In this document: one piece after another, positions 37,738 to 47,341 of the stretch | Position numbering within the stretch: position 1 is the stretch's first letter | Layout: the number at the start of each line of letters is the position of its first letter | Assembly (NCBI GenBank): GCA_016125265.1 | Contig: WGMC01000042.1 | Location: forward strand, 1-62,206 | Direction: 5' to 3' | Length of the DNA stretch: 62,206 nucleotides | From: Planctomycetaceae bacterium | GTDB taxonomy: Bacteria > Planctomycetota > UBA1135 > GCA-002686595 | Translations under genes and position numbers: made by a program | Notes under the pieces: model-generated | What the model was told of the DNA's origin: nothing | Database searches by the model: none | The model's input: only the letters and a program-made list of their open reading frames with translations

Positions 37738-37770
37738 CACGGAGCCGCGCGCCAGCTCACAGATGCGCCC

Positions 37771-40443
37771 TCACGGCCCATCGTGTTTCTCCAGCAGCTT
37801 CAGCCACTCGCCCGCGTCGATCGGAAGTTCGATGGGAAGGTTCTGTTCGAGGTCGATCGCGCGCACTTCGAACTCGCCGCTTTCGACGCGGGCGTCGTTG
37901 AGTACCCGGTTCCTCTTGGAAAAGTCCAACACGCTCAGGCGGAAGCGACCCGGGGGGCCGAGGTTGGTGGGGTACTCGGATTGGTTCTCCAAGCTGACGA
38001 GAGGGAACGTGCGCTGGGTGTCGTCACCGCTCAGGCGTTCGAAGGCGAAGGACACTGGAAGGCGTTTGCTCGGCACCCGCAGGCCCGGCGGCAACACGAG
38101 GCGCGCGGGATTGGACTTCTCGAGAACCACTTCCAGAACCGGTCCCGACACGGTGGCGCGGACGGGCAGGTAACCCATCGCACTGACTTCCACCACCGCG
38201 CCGTCCGGGGGTTTGGGCACGATCGCGGGCGGATGGAAACCGGGCACGAGGGCTACGGAACGATCGCCGTCCACACGCCGCGCCGAGACGCTCCGAACGG
38301 GGAGGCCATCGCGTGTGACGGCGCGCAACTCGAGAGTCAGAAGCTGCTCCGTCAGGTCGATTTCGCCGAGGTCCACCAAACCCGCGACGGGCACGTCGAT
38401 TTCCATCCGCACGATGGGCACTTCGTCCGCGGCGGAGATGACGTACAGGGTCCATGGACCAGGTTCCAGCTTGTCGCGCTGCAACTCGACGCGGCCCGAG
38501 TACGGGCCATGGCGCCGTGGCTCCACCAGGTCGAGCGGCCCATCGCGTCCGCGGAGCAATTCGGCCCTCGCAGAGTCCGGGCGCAGGCCTTCGGGCAACA
38601 CGAGCGCCAATCGCACGGCGCCCGTGCTTCCGAGGACGAGCACGACGTCCCGCGCCCCCACCACGAGCGGCTGCGGCTCCGCAAAACCAAACCCCTTGGC
38701 GCTGGCGAAGAGCTTCGCATCCGGGCCGGGGCTCGTCCCCTCCAGCAGGAACTCCCCGCGCCCGTTGCTCTGGGTCACCGCTCGCTGGAAACGCTGGATC
38801 ATGGAAAGTGTGGGTTGATCCGCGCCGGCGGTCACTTCCACGGTCGCACCGGGGATCGCCGCACCCGAGCCGTCCACCACTCGCCCGACCGCAAGCAGCG
38901 GCAGTTGCCGCAGCACGAGAACACCGGCGTCGTGGAAGGCCGCGTCCATCGGAAACGGTCCCTCCGGCCCAAGGTCCACCTTGGCTTCGAGGCTGCGCAC
39001 GAGCAGACCTTCACGCTCCTGGCCCGGCGCCACGATCTCGAGCGCCGTGGCGGTGGACATCGGGTTGCCACACTCCACACGCAACCGACCGGATCCGTCG
39101 GTGAGCTGAGTGACACCGAACGCACCGCGCCCGTGGCGCTGCACCACACGCACCCACGTGTCCGCGATCGGCGCGCCGGCCTCGTCCACCAGCTCGAACG
39201 CGAGCACACGTTGGCCGAGCGCCTCCGGCATCACAAAACGCACCTCTTGGCCCGGCTTGGTCGGCCCCGCGAACACGAAGGGACCATAGTCATTGAACAC
39301 ACTGATCTTGGCGGAGAGTTGGAGCCCGAGGCCCACGTGCGCGAAGCGGGTGCGGCCCCCGTCCATGTTCCGCCGCAGCGTCGCGATCGGCGGGTTCGAC
39401 ACGCCTTGCACAGAGAGCGACACCGCGGCGAAGTCGTGCACCTGCGCGTGGTCGCCCGGCGCTAGCTCGACCGCGACCGAACCCATCGGCGGCAGGCGGA
39501 GTTCTGCTGTCTGCCCCGCGACGAGCGGCGCGCGCACGGGTGTGTCCACGAGCACCATCGCCTGGACCGCCGGCGCCTTGCCCGCCGCCATGGCGCGGGC
39601 CACACGATTGGAGGGATCGAGCAGTTCCGCGCGCCCCTCGCCGTCCGTCACGCCGCCGGCCAGGATCGTGTGGATCCCCCGCTCTTCCGTCGACATCGAA
39701 TAACCCAGCGTCGCCAGGGCACGCGCGTCCTTGCTGGTCTCGGGGACCAGAGCGACGACTGCGACGCCGGGAACCGGAACGCCGGCGGCGTCCAGCACCA
39801 GCACGTCGGCTGCGAAGGCCGGTTGCAGTTCGACGCGCAGTACCGAGTCGACGCCGGCCAGCAGCTCGTACGTGAGGAGCAGTTCACCCCGGTACAGATT
39901 GCCGCCGCGGCGGGCGGAGGCGCGCAGCTCGCCATAGGAGCCGAACTGCAGGAGACGCACCCGGCCCGCGTCGTCGGCGACCAGCGTTGCGCCGAGTTCG
40001 TCGTCGTGCCAGGGCAAGACCATGCCCGTCGGCGCGGGTGGCGCGCGCAGGCCGGCGCTGCGCGCCGCGCCCCAACCGCGCGCTTCGCGCTCCAGATCCC
40101 CCTGGAGGTCGAACCGAACGTCCACCTCGGCTCCGGCGGCCGGTGCGCCGTCCTCGGCGTACACGACCTCGATCCAGAAACCGGCGAGCGAACTGACCGC
40201 TGCCGCGGGGACCAACTGCGCTTGCGACACCGCTGAGCGCAGGTCGCTGCCCACGGTGGTATCCGGAGTCGCTTGCCCGGGCTCGCCCTCCGCAAGTGCG
40301 GCAAGCGACGCGGAGGAGTCCGCGTCGGTGCCACGCGACACCGCGGTGGGCAGCGCGTCGCGCGCGGGCGCACAATCGCCGACGAACACGACGAGCAGGG
40401 CGAGCACCAATGCCGCCAACGCCCACGGCAAGAGTCCTTTCAT
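37771..40443 (-). CDS. Large exported protein with carboxypeptidase-regulatory-like repeats (890 aa)
   Basis: The N terminus is a signal or anchor (WALAALVLALLVVFVGD). The rest consists of several beta-sandwich modules of the carboxypeptidase-regulatory or DUF4198-like kind. Clear examples are AVGRVVDGSGAAIPGATVEV and AVDVLVLDAAGVPVPGVAVVAL-like strands, with GRGEFLLEGTSPGP as the typical turn. There is no catalytic motif, so it is likely a binding or structural surface protein. It lies 51 nt downstream of the related 583-aa gene on the same strand and shares its layout, including an acidic or aromatic C-terminal EWLKLLEKHDGP versus DWEEFLEDLAARS. The two probably form an operon of paralogues. 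Confidence 0.82.
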   Translation of the reverse strand: MKGLLPWALAALVLALLVVFVGDCAPARDALPTAVSRGTDADSSASLAALAEGEPGQATPDTTVGSDLRSAVSQAQLVPAAAVSSLAGFWIEVVYAEDGAPAAGAEVDVRFDLQGDLEREARGWGAARSAGLRAPPAPTGMVLPWHDDELGATLVADDAGRVRLLQFGSYGELRASARRGGNLYRGELLLTYELLAGVDSVLRVELQPAFAADVLVLDAAGVPVPGVAVVALVPETSKDARALATLGYSMSTEERGIHTILAGGVTDGEGRAELLDPSNRVARAMAAGKAPAVQAMVLVDTPVRAPLVAGQTAELRLPPMGSVAVELAPGDHAQVHDFAAVSLSVQGVSNPPIATLRRNMDGGRTRFAHVGLGLQLSAKISVFNDYGPFVFAGPTKPGQEVRFVMPEALGQRVLAFELVDEAGAPIADTWVRVVQRHGRGAFGVTQLTDGSGRLRVECGNPMSTATALEIVAPGQEREGLLVRSLEAKVDLGPEGPFPMDAAFHDAGVLVLRQLPLLAVGRVVDGSGAAIPGATVEVTAGADQPTLSMIQRFQRAVTQSNGRGEFLLEGTSPGPDAKLFASAKGFGFAEPQPLVVGARDVVLVLGSTGAVRLALVLPEGLRPDSARAELLRGRDGPLDLVEPRRHGPYSGRVELQRDKLEPGPWTLYVISAADEVPIVRMEIDVPVAGLVDLGEIDLTEQLLTLELRAVTRDGLPVRSVSARRVDGDRSVALVPGFHPPAIVPKPPDGAVVEVSAMGYLPVRATVSGPVLEVVLEKSNPARLVLPPGLRVPSKRLPVSFAFERLSGDDTQRTFPLVSLENQSEYPTNLGPPGRFRLSVLDFSKRNRVLNDARVESGEFEVRAIDLEQNLPIELPIDAGEWLKLLEKHDGP

Positions 40444-40494
40444 GGTCGCGAAGCTCCTGGGAAGGGTGACCGGGACGCACGGTACCCGGTCCGC

Positions 40495-42246
40495 TCACCC
40501 GTCGGGAGACCGCGCGGCGAGATCCTCCAGGAACTCCTCCCAATCCCCGTCCGGATCCTGGAGCCAAAGCGGCGTCTCCCCCGGTTCGAACGGCACGTGC
40601 AGCAACCCCTCCCACTCGAACTGGCTGTCCCCGTGGCCCCGGGCCAGCACGCGGTACGAGCCGGGGGCGACGAGGCTGAAGACCCCGTCCGCGTCGGCCC
40701 GCTGCGCGCACGACGCGATGCCCCCGCAAAGGGCTTCCGGATCGAGCGGCTCCCAGTACCAGACCAACTTGCGGTGGCCGTGGGCGCCGCTGAGCGGAGG
40801 GCGAAAGCGCACCCGGGAGCCCGCTTGCAGGACCACGTCGGCGCGCTCCCCGGTCACCTGCACGTCGAGCGCGACGTAACCCGCAGCTTCGACGCGCACC
40901 GTGGTGGGCCCGCGCAGCCGCGGCAAGAGCACGGGCCTCGGGCCGACTTCGTAGGTTCTGCCGCGACCGCCGCGGCTGCGCACCACGGCGCGCGCGCCGC
41001 TGAGGTGTCGGTCGTTCGAACCGCGCACCGTGAACTCTACACTCCGCACCCAGCGATCCATCTCGACGGCCGGTATCTCGAGGGCTTCGTCGGTTTCGAC
41101 CGACGTGGCGAGGGGCGCGGCGATGCGCACACACTCTTCGTCGAAATCGGCCCAACGCACCACGATCTCGCCATCCGCAACCGGAAGGCGATCCGCGGCG
41201 AACCGCGCCATGCGGGCCGTTTGGGACACGCGACTGAGCGGCAGCGACGGCAAGCCGGGCGCTTCGAAGTGGACGCGAAAGTCCGCGGCGACCATCCACG
41301 GCGCGAGCACCAGTTCGATGCCCACCGAAACGAGCTCGACGACGTGCACCTCGACGTTCGTCTCCCCCGGAGTCACGTCGACCGGCGCGATCGTGCCGCG
41401 GCCCTCCGCGGCGGCGACCAACTGCCAGGGTCCCGCGCCCCTGGCGCCGAGGATCGCGAAGCGCCCGTCCGCGTCGCTCGTGGTCCCGCCGCCGCCGTCG
41501 GCTGCGCGCTCCGTGGGCCGGTCGCGCGCTCCCTTCGGGACAACTTCCAGGACGGCACCCGCGACGGCAGCGCCGCGCCCGTCGAGCACGCGTCCCGACA
41601 CGAAGCGCGGCGTCGGTTCGAGCGCCACGTCGCCGCCCAGCACGCGGCCGCGCAGCAGTCCGTAGGGACCCTCGGGGCCAAGCTGCAACACCGGCGAGCG
41701 CAGCGCCGGGTCGTGCGCCGACGCTGCAACGAACTCGGCGTTCCGCGGGCGGTCGCGCAGTTGGCCGAGTTCCAACTCGACCCACCCGCCGCCGTCGGCG
41801 ACGAGGGTTCGTTCCGCCGCGTGGTAGCCACCCCACGTGCGCACGCGCACGGAGCGGCGCGCAAGGGGCTCGCCCGTCGCGTCGACCAGCCGCAGTCGCA
41901 GCGAGGCCGCGAGGTCCAGCAACGCGGGTTCGGACGCGGGGACGCGCGGTATGCCCTGGCCTCTTGGGGTTCGTGGCGTGGGCTTCGCCGCCACCTCGAC
42001 CCGCTCGGATGCGGCGAACTCGGCGGGAGCACGCAGGGCGTTGGGCTGGGCGGCGGCCAGCGGCGCGGACGTTGCTCTCGGGTCTGCCGCGGGTTCGGTC
42101 CCGACAGCGGACACCGTCAGCGGCGGCGCGCCCGCTCCGCCCGGGCCAAGAGCAAGCGACAACCCGAGCAGCAGCGCCGCAGCCACACCCAGCGCCGCCG
42201 CGACCGGCGCCCGATGGCTCCGTCCGAGGTTGAGGCGTGGGTTCAC
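40495..42246 (-). CDS. Exported carboxypeptidase-regulatory-like protein (583 aa)
   Basis: The start is GTG at 42246 with GGGGAG nine bases upstream, directly followed by a basic stretch and membrane segment (APVAAALGVAAALLLGLSLA). The mature protein has at least three beta modules: LRLRLVDATGEPLARRSVRV, VSGRVLDGRGAAVAGAVLEV (a textbook regulatory-domain strand pair with SDADGRFAILG) and ADADGVFSLVAPGSYRVLA. No enzyme motif is visible. It is first in the two-gene minus-strand unit with the 890-aa paralogue. It is probably on the cell surface or in the periplasm and may bind polymers. Confidence 0.82.
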   Translation of the reverse strand: MNPRLNLGRSHRAPVAAALGVAAALLLGLSLALGPGGAGAPPLTVSAVGTEPAADPRATSAPLAAAQPNALRAPAEFAASERVEVAAKPTPRTPRGQGIPRVPASEPALLDLAASLRLRLVDATGEPLARRSVRVRTWGGYHAAERTLVADGGGWVELELGQLRDRPRNAEFVAASAHDPALRSPVLQLGPEGPYGLLRGRVLGGDVALEPTPRFVSGRVLDGRGAAVAGAVLEVVPKGARDRPTERAADGGGGTTSDADGRFAILGARGAGPWQLVAAAEGRGTIAPVDVTPGETNVEVHVVELVSVGIELVLAPWMVAADFRVHFEAPGLPSLPLSRVSQTARMARFAADRLPVADGEIVVRWADFDEECVRIAAPLATSVETDEALEIPAVEMDRWVRSVEFTVRGSNDRHLSGARAVVRSRGGRGRTYEVGPRPVLLPRLRGPTTVRVEAAGYVALDVQVTGERADVVLQAGSRVRFRPPLSGAHGHRKLVWYWEPLDPEALCGGIASCAQRADADGVFSLVAPGSYRVLARGHGDSQFEWEGLLHVPFEPGETPLWLQDPDGDWEEFLEDLAARSPDG

Positions 42247-42683
42247 GGCAGGAACTCCCCCCGGCCCGGCCACGTGTTTTGCGCGGCGCACACAGGACCA
42301 GTGTAGGCACCCTGCCCAGCGAAGTACCCTCGGGTGTCGCTCGCGACCCGCCAGCAGCCTGGCCAGCCGTCCGAGCGGGCGCTGTCCGCCCGGCCCGACC
42401 CGGGAATCGCCCCCCGCAATCGGGGCAGCCGCAGGCGGACCGTCCGAACCGCGCGACCGCTCCATCAAGGAACGCGCAAAGTTGTCCCCCGGCCACCCCA
42501 GGGGGCCCGGGATCGGGTACCTTCCCTTGGTCCGTTTGCGCTGGACCGCCACCCTCGGCGGCCCCAGAACCCTCCGCAGACGTCGCGCACGGCTCGGGGT
42601 CCCCTCCCCGGGACGCAGCGTACCCCGACAAGGACCTTCCGACCCAGCCACCTCGGCCCCCCGCCCCCCTCGCGGAGCCCGCC
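42247..42683. other. Divergent intergenic region without a gene
   Basis: 437 nt separate the divergent 583-aa and 1154-aa secreted-protein genes. I see only GC-rich small hairpins, for example CCCCG-CAAT-CGGGG at 42412-42425. There is no clear TAnnnT box near either start and no credible ORF. It presumably holds two promoters that I cannot pinpoint. Confidence 0.5.
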
Positions 42684-45600
42684 ATGCGATTCCTCCGTCC
42701 AGCCCTCGTCGGCTGCGTGCTGCTGACCCCGGCCGCCGCCGTCGCCCAATTGCCCGAGCCGGTATTGCCGGCCCACTTCGAAACCGAGGTGCTCGTGAGC
42801 GGCCTGGAGGCGCCCACGGACCTGGTGTCTCTACCCGGCGGTCGGCTGCTGGTTGCACAACAAACCGGCATCGTGCGCGGCTTCGCCCCCGACGGCACTC
42901 CCGAAGGTGTGGTGATCACCCTGTGGGACGAGGTCGCCGTGTTCGCGGACCGGGGCTTGGTCGCGATCCAGGTGCACCCGGGTTTCGTGCCCGATGGCGG
43001 CGACACGTCGTGGCTCTACCTCTACTACGCAGTCGGCAAGGACGAGCTCAACGGGACGAACGGTGAGTCGAGTTTCGGCCGCCTGACCCGCTACCGCGTG
43101 CACGAGGTCGTCGAGGGCGGCCTGACCGTGCCGCGTGCGATCCTCGGTTCGCGCCAGGTCCTCCTCGGCGAGCGTTTGGCCGACGGCAGCGCTCCCACGG
43201 CCGTGCCGATCCTGCACGAGTCCCACCAAGGCGGTTCGCTCGTCTTCGGCGACGACGGCAGCCTGCTCCTCTCGACGGGCGACGGCGCCGACATCTTCCA
43301 AGCGGACTTCGGCGGCTTGCACCCCTACGGCTTCGACGACTTCGTCAACCCGATCACGGGACTGAAGGGCCCCATCCAGAAGTCGCAGGACATCGGGACG
43401 TTCCGCTCCCTCTACCTCGACAGCCTGTCGGGCAAGGTGCTGCGCCTCGATCCGGCGACTGGCTTCGGCCTCGACTCGAACCCCTTCTTCGACGGCGATC
43501 CGGCGAGTCTGCGCTCGCGAGTGTGGGCCATGGGGCTGCGCAACGGCTTCCGCATGGCGAAGGTACCGGGGACGGGCTCCAGCGATCCGGCCGCGGCCCA
43601 ACCCGGGTGGCTCGTGATCGGCGACGTGGGTTCGACCAGCATCGAGGAGCTGAGCCTCTGCAAGGGCGGCGAGAACTTCGGCTGGCCCTGCTTCGAAGCC
43701 ACGCAGGTGAACGAATTCGCCTTCGCCCACGTGCACCCCGCGAATCCCTACGGCTGGCCCGATTGCAACACGGCGCCGGTGCCCGCCAGTCCGCCGCTCG
43801 TCAAGTGGCACCGCGACCTGCCCGGCAACATGAAGCCGCTGTCGGCGCACCAGACCCTCGACGGTGAGCCGCTGAACGGCTTCCTCGGCATCTGCGTGAT
43901 CGGCGGCACGTTCTACGAAGGCGCGAGTTACCCGCCGGTCCTGCACGGGCGCTACTTCTTCGGCGACTTCGGCTTCGAGTGGCTGAAGGCTCTCGCGCTC
44001 GACGGAAACGGCGCGGTGCAGCAGGTGGCGGACGTGGGCGAACTCGTGTCGACACTCGTGGCGGTGAAGAACGAGGCCGACACGGGCGATCTGTTGGTCG
44101 TGCAGCGCGGGTACTTCTCCGGCACGTCGCGCGTCATGGCGCTGCGCTACGGGGCGAACCAGGCGCCGGCGCTGAGCTTTGACGTAGCCACGACCGACGA
44201 TGCCCTGCGGCTCGATTTCGACGCCAGCGCCACCACGGACGCCGACGGCGACAAACTCGTCTTCACCTGGGACTTCGGCGACGGCTCGCCGCTGGTCGAG
44301 GGGCCCGCCGTGTCCCACACCTTCGCCGCGCCCGCCCTCTACCAGGTGACGCTGCGTGTGTTCGATGGATTCGAAACCGCGGAACTGGTGCAGCCCGTGC
44401 TGCCCGGCTTCCTGCAACCCACCGTAGCCATCGTGTCGCCGACCCAGGGCCAGACCTTCGAGAAGGGCGAACCCATCCTGCTTTCGGGCATCGGGTTCGA
44501 CGGCCAGGGCGGAGCCTTGGATCTCTTCTGGTCCATCGACGTGTTCGTCGACGGCAACTGGATCCCGGACGCGATCGTCGTGCCGGCCGCCCAGGCCGAG
44601 CTGCCCTTCGTCAGTCCCGGCGGAGACGGCACGGACTTCGGCTTCCGGCTGCGGCTCCTCGGCGGCAAGAACGGCACCGTGCTCTCCGAGCGCAGCGTGC
44701 ACGTGCACCCCGCTGCGCGCGTCGTGGACGTCGCCGGTCCGGCGAGCTTCGAAGCCAAGGTGCTGAGCCTCGATCCCCCGGGTTCGCAGGGGTTCGGCAA
44801 CCGGGATCCCGAGATCTGGCGCGACCGCAAACTGCCCGAGCCGGGTTCCGACCTGAACCTGCAGTACGCCACGTACCACCCGCAGGCGGTGTTCTTCGAC
44901 GCCAACGACTGGGTGGGTTACCGCTTCGGCCAGAACCACCCCGCGGGCGCGCGTGTGTTCGCCGTGGAGCTGCGCGAGGGCGCCCACGTGCCGCAGGGCG
45001 GCTGGTTCAAGAATCCCAAGATCGAAGTGCTGCTGGGCGGCACTTGGCAACCCGCGACCGGTGTCACGGTCACGCCCGACCATCCGGGTGACGTGGCCGG
45101 CGAGGGCTACGCGATGTACCGGTTTGCGTTCGACCCCGTCGCCGCCGACGGCGTGCGCGTGATCGGACGCCCGGGCGGCAATCTGGGCTTCGTCAGCGTG
45201 TCCGAACTGCGTGTGTTCGCGGTGGCGCCGCCTGCGCCCCTGCGCGACGTAACGGACCTCGCCGCCGCTCCGATCGCCAGCACGCTGGCCTTCGAGCCGG
45301 CCGGGCCCCAAAGCTTTGGCTCCGCGAATCTGGAACTCCTGCGCGACGGCGCCGAGCCCGAGCCCAGCAGCACGAGCCCCATCGCCCAGGTGTCCTCGTA
45401 CCACCCCGCGGATCCGGGCGGTCCCGCGTGGTTCGGTTGGCGCTTCGACGACGCGACCACGGTGCGCGGACTGCGCTACCGCGAGGGTCTGCTCTGGAGC
45501 AGCGCGGGCAGCGACCTTGGCGGTTGGCTGCAGAACGTGCGGGTCGAGTGGCGCCTCGACGCGGGCGCCCCATGGAAGACCGTGGGTCCGCTCGAGATCG

Positions 45601-46148
45601 CACCGCCCTACCGCACGGTCGGCCCGGGCACTCCGAGTTACGAGGCGTACCACATCAACTTCCAACCGGTGGTGCTGCGCGAAGTGCGTGTCATCGGCAC
45701 CGCCGGCGGCCAGGCATCCTTCGCCACCGCGTCCGAGTTGAGGGTGTTCGGCCCGCACGGTTTCGACGGCGGTTGGATCGAACGCCAGGGTCTTGGGCTG
45801 ATCTCCGACGTTCTGGCACTCGGTTCGACGACACCTCCGGTGCTCGGCAACCCGATCCTGCTGGAAGTGTCGGGCGCCGGTGCGAACACACCCGGCGTGC
45901 TGGCGTTCTCGCCCACCAACTCGCTCCTGCCCGTGCAGTTCGGCACATTCCTCGTCGACGTGCCGAGCGCCCAACTGCTGCCGCTCGCCTTCGACGGCGA
46001 GGGCCGCAGCCGTGCGCTCTTGAGCCTGCCCAACACACCGGCGCTCGCGGGCAAGGTGGTGTCGTTCCAGGCCTTCTCGATCGACTCCGAGCTGTGGGGG
46101 TTCCTCGGGTTCTCGAACGGTCTCGACGCGGTCCTCAGCGCCGAGTGA
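42684..46148 (+). CDS. Secreted GSDH-type dehydrogenase with PKD and duplicated beta-sandwich domains (1154 aa)
   Basis: A signal peptide (1-21, ALVGCVLLTPAAAVAQ) is followed by a six-bladed glucose/sorbosone dehydrogenase-like domain (about 30-495), recognised from GLVAIQVHPGF, DIGTFRSLYLDSLSGKVLRL, RSRVWAMGLRNGFR, NFGWPCFEA and YFFGDFGFEWLKAL. A PKD domain follows (LRLDFDASATTDADGDKLVF, TWDFGDGSP). Then come two tandem copies of a discoidin-like domain (about 680-850 and 850-1030) that share the pattern ...YHP...GWRF...GGW.(K/Q)N..(I/V)E...VRVIG..G...F...SELRVF. A C-terminal module ends SNGLDAVLSAE. Family members oxidise sugars using PQQ, but cofactor residues were not verified. Probably a secreted or surface sugar dehydrogenase. 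Confidence 0.88.
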   Translation: MRFLRPALVGCVLLTPAAAVAQLPEPVLPAHFETEVLVSGLEAPTDLVSLPGGRLLVAQQTGIVRGFAPDGTPEGVVITLWDEVAVFADRGLVAIQVHPGFVPDGGDTSWLYLYYAVGKDELNGTNGESSFGRLTRYRVHEVVEGGLTVPRAILGSRQVLLGERLADGSAPTAVPILHESHQGGSLVFGDDGSLLLSTGDGADIFQADFGGLHPYGFDDFVNPITGLKGPIQKSQDIGTFRSLYLDSLSGKVLRLDPATGFGLDSNPFFDGDPASLRSRVWAMGLRNGFRMAKVPGTGSSDPAAAQPGWLVIGDVGSTSIEELSLCKGGENFGWPCFEATQVNEFAFAHVHPANPYGWPDCNTAPVPASPPLVKWHRDLPGNMKPLSAHQTLDGEPLNGFLGICVIGGTFYEGASYPPVLHGRYFFGDFGFEWLKALALDGNGAVQQVADVGELVSTLVAVKNEADTGDLLVVQRGYFSGTSRVMALRYGANQAPALSFDVATTDDALRLDFDASATTDADGDKLVFTWDFGDGSPLVEGPAVSHTFAAPALYQVTLRVFDGFETAELVQPVLPGFLQPTVAIVSPTQGQTFEKGEPILLSGIGFDGQGGALDLFWSIDVFVDGNWIPDAIVVPAAQAELPFVSPGGDGTDFGFRLRLLGGKNGTVLSERSVHVHPAARVVDVAGPASFEAKVLSLDPPGSQGFGNRDPEIWRDRKLPEPGSDLNLQYATYHPQAVFFDANDWVGYRFGQNHPAGARVFAVELREGAHVPQGGWFKNPKIEVLLGGTWQPATGVTVTPDHPGDVAGEGYAMYRFAFDPVAADGVRVIGRPGGNLGFVSVSELRVFAVAPPAPLRDVTDLAAAPIASTLAFEPAGPQSFGSANLELLRDGAEPEPSSTSPIAQVSSYHPADPGGPAWFGWRFDDATTVRGLRYREGLLWSSAGSDLGGWLQNVRVEWRLDAGAPWKTVGPLEIAPPYRTVGPGTPSYEAYHINFQPVVLREVRVIGTAGGQASFATASELRVFGPHGFDGGWIERQGLGLISDVLALGSTTPPVLGNPILLEVSGAGANTPGVLAFSPTNSLLPVQFGTFLVDVPSAQLLPLAFDGEGRSRALLSLPNTPALAGKVVSFQAFSIDSELWGFLGFSNGLDAVLSAE

Positions 46149-46196
46149 GCGCGAGCGCCGCGCGCGGGCTCAGCAATCGGCGTTCGACGCCGAGCG

Positions 46197-47252
46197 TCAG
46201 GCGCGCCAGCCGCCGAGGTCGCCGCGGCGCACCGTGAAGCCCTGCGCACGCGCGAAGGACTCGAGCTGGTGCTCGTCGACCACACCGGCCGCCGCGCGCG
46301 CCCCGGGCGCGAGCGGTTCGCCTTCGGGTGCGAGCAGTGCCCGCAGCGCGAGGCGTGCGGGGACCGCCTCCAACTCGGCGAGCGGGCCGGATGTCTGGAA
46401 CGAGATGCGGCGTTCGAGCGGCAGGCTCTTCGCGTCGATGCCGCGCACGGCGATCGTCACGCTGCTGGGCGCGCCCTCCTGGCCGGCGCGTCCCCCGCCG
46501 AACGACGCGAGCCGGGCCGCGTGTCGGCTGCAGTCGGCCACCAGGCCGCGTCGGTGCAACCACAGGAGGAGCCGCATGGCGCGCTCGCCCAGACCGCCGC
46601 TCAGCGCGACGGAGAGGCGCACACCCGCCGATCGGTACGGTCGCTCCAGGTACAGACCGAGGTCCGGCGCGTCGAGGTTGGAGCTCTTGCGCAGGCCCAC
46701 GGGGCTGGGGTGTTCGAACCAGCGTGTGTCGCCCCAGAACTCGCGCTGGGTGCGCTCGCCGCCGATCGACATGGCAATCGAACGGTCGACGCCGGCGAGC
46801 ACGTCCGCGAAATCGGCGGCGTCCCAGGCTGCCCCCGCGCCAAGCGCCAGACCGATCAGCACCTCGTTGACACGTTTGACGTCCTGCAGCCGGGCGCGGA
46901 CGAAGGGTTCGACGAGTCCGGGGAAGAGCCCCGCACCCGCGAGCGCCACACGACCGCGCTCCTTCGCGAACTCGTCGAGGGCCGAGATGCCGAGCACGTG
47001 TTCGCGGTCGCGCGAGAGATCGATCCAGTGCGCGCCAGCGGCGAGCGTCTGGCGCACCTCTTCCAGCAGGGCGGCGGCACTTTGACCCGAGCTGGGCCGC
47101 CGGGCGTCGAGCACCACGTCGCCATCGGCAGGCGCGCGCCACTCGGGGAGACGCTCCACTGCCACCGCCGCCTTGGGTTCGGCACGTTGGCCGAGGTCGC
47201 GGAACAGACTGTCGCACAGTCGGCCGGAGCCGAGCAGAAGGACGCGGGACAC
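46197..47252 (-). CDS. Saccharopine dehydrogenase-like NAD(P)-binding protein
   Basis: A 351-aa protein with an N-terminal Rossmann segment (SRVLLLGSGRLCDSLFRDL) and the overall layout of saccharopine dehydrogenase or reductase-like proteins: AAGAHWIDLSRDREHVLG and VALAGAGLFPGLVEPFVRA, corresponding to the GxxPG region. The GTG at 47252 starts directly at the Rossmann strand and has no Shine-Dalgarno. A TATAGT hexamer on the minus strand (47302-47307) would give a leader of about 40 nt. The substrate is unknown; lysine metabolism is not implied. It converges with the 1154-aa gene. Confidence 0.8.
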   Translation of the reverse strand: MSRVLLLGSGRLCDSLFRDLGQRAEPKAAVAVERLPEWRAPADGDVVLDARRPSSGQSAAALLEEVRQTLAAGAHWIDLSRDREHVLGISALDEFAKERGRVALAGAGLFPGLVEPFVRARLQDVKRVNEVLIGLALGAGAAWDAADFADVLAGVDRSIAMSIGGERTQREFWGDTRWFEHPSPVGLRKSSNLDAPDLGLYLERPYRSAGVRLSVALSGGLGERAMRLLLWLHRRGLVADCSRHAARLASFGGGRAGQEGAPSSVTIAVRGIDAKSLPLERRISFQTSGPLAELEAVPARLALRALLAPEGEPLAPGARAAAGVVDEHQLESFARAQGFTVRRGDLGGWRA

Positions 47253-47301
47253 GTGGATGGTTCGGGGGGGACGGGGACCGGGGGGGGATCGATCGGCACC
47301 A

Positions 47302-47307
47302 ACTATA
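47302..47307 (-). promoter_or_regulatory. TATAGT -10-like box upstream of saccharopine dehydrogenase-like gene
   Basis: TATAGT on the minus strand lies in a small AT pocket inside very GC-rich sequence, about 50 nt before the GTG start. No clear -35 is seen. Confidence 0.4.
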
Positions 47308-47341
47308 ACGCAATCGCCCAGACGGATCGGGCGGCGGATTC

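Noticed and set aside
42831..45974. A 1047-codon open frame on the minus strand opposite the 1154-aa GSDH gene, and similar long antisense frames such as 39884-43006, 1534-3831 and 48050-49900.
   Set aside because: High GC removes stop codons from all frames. These translations are Arg/His/Ala-rich with no domain, while the opposite strand encodes clear families over the same bases.
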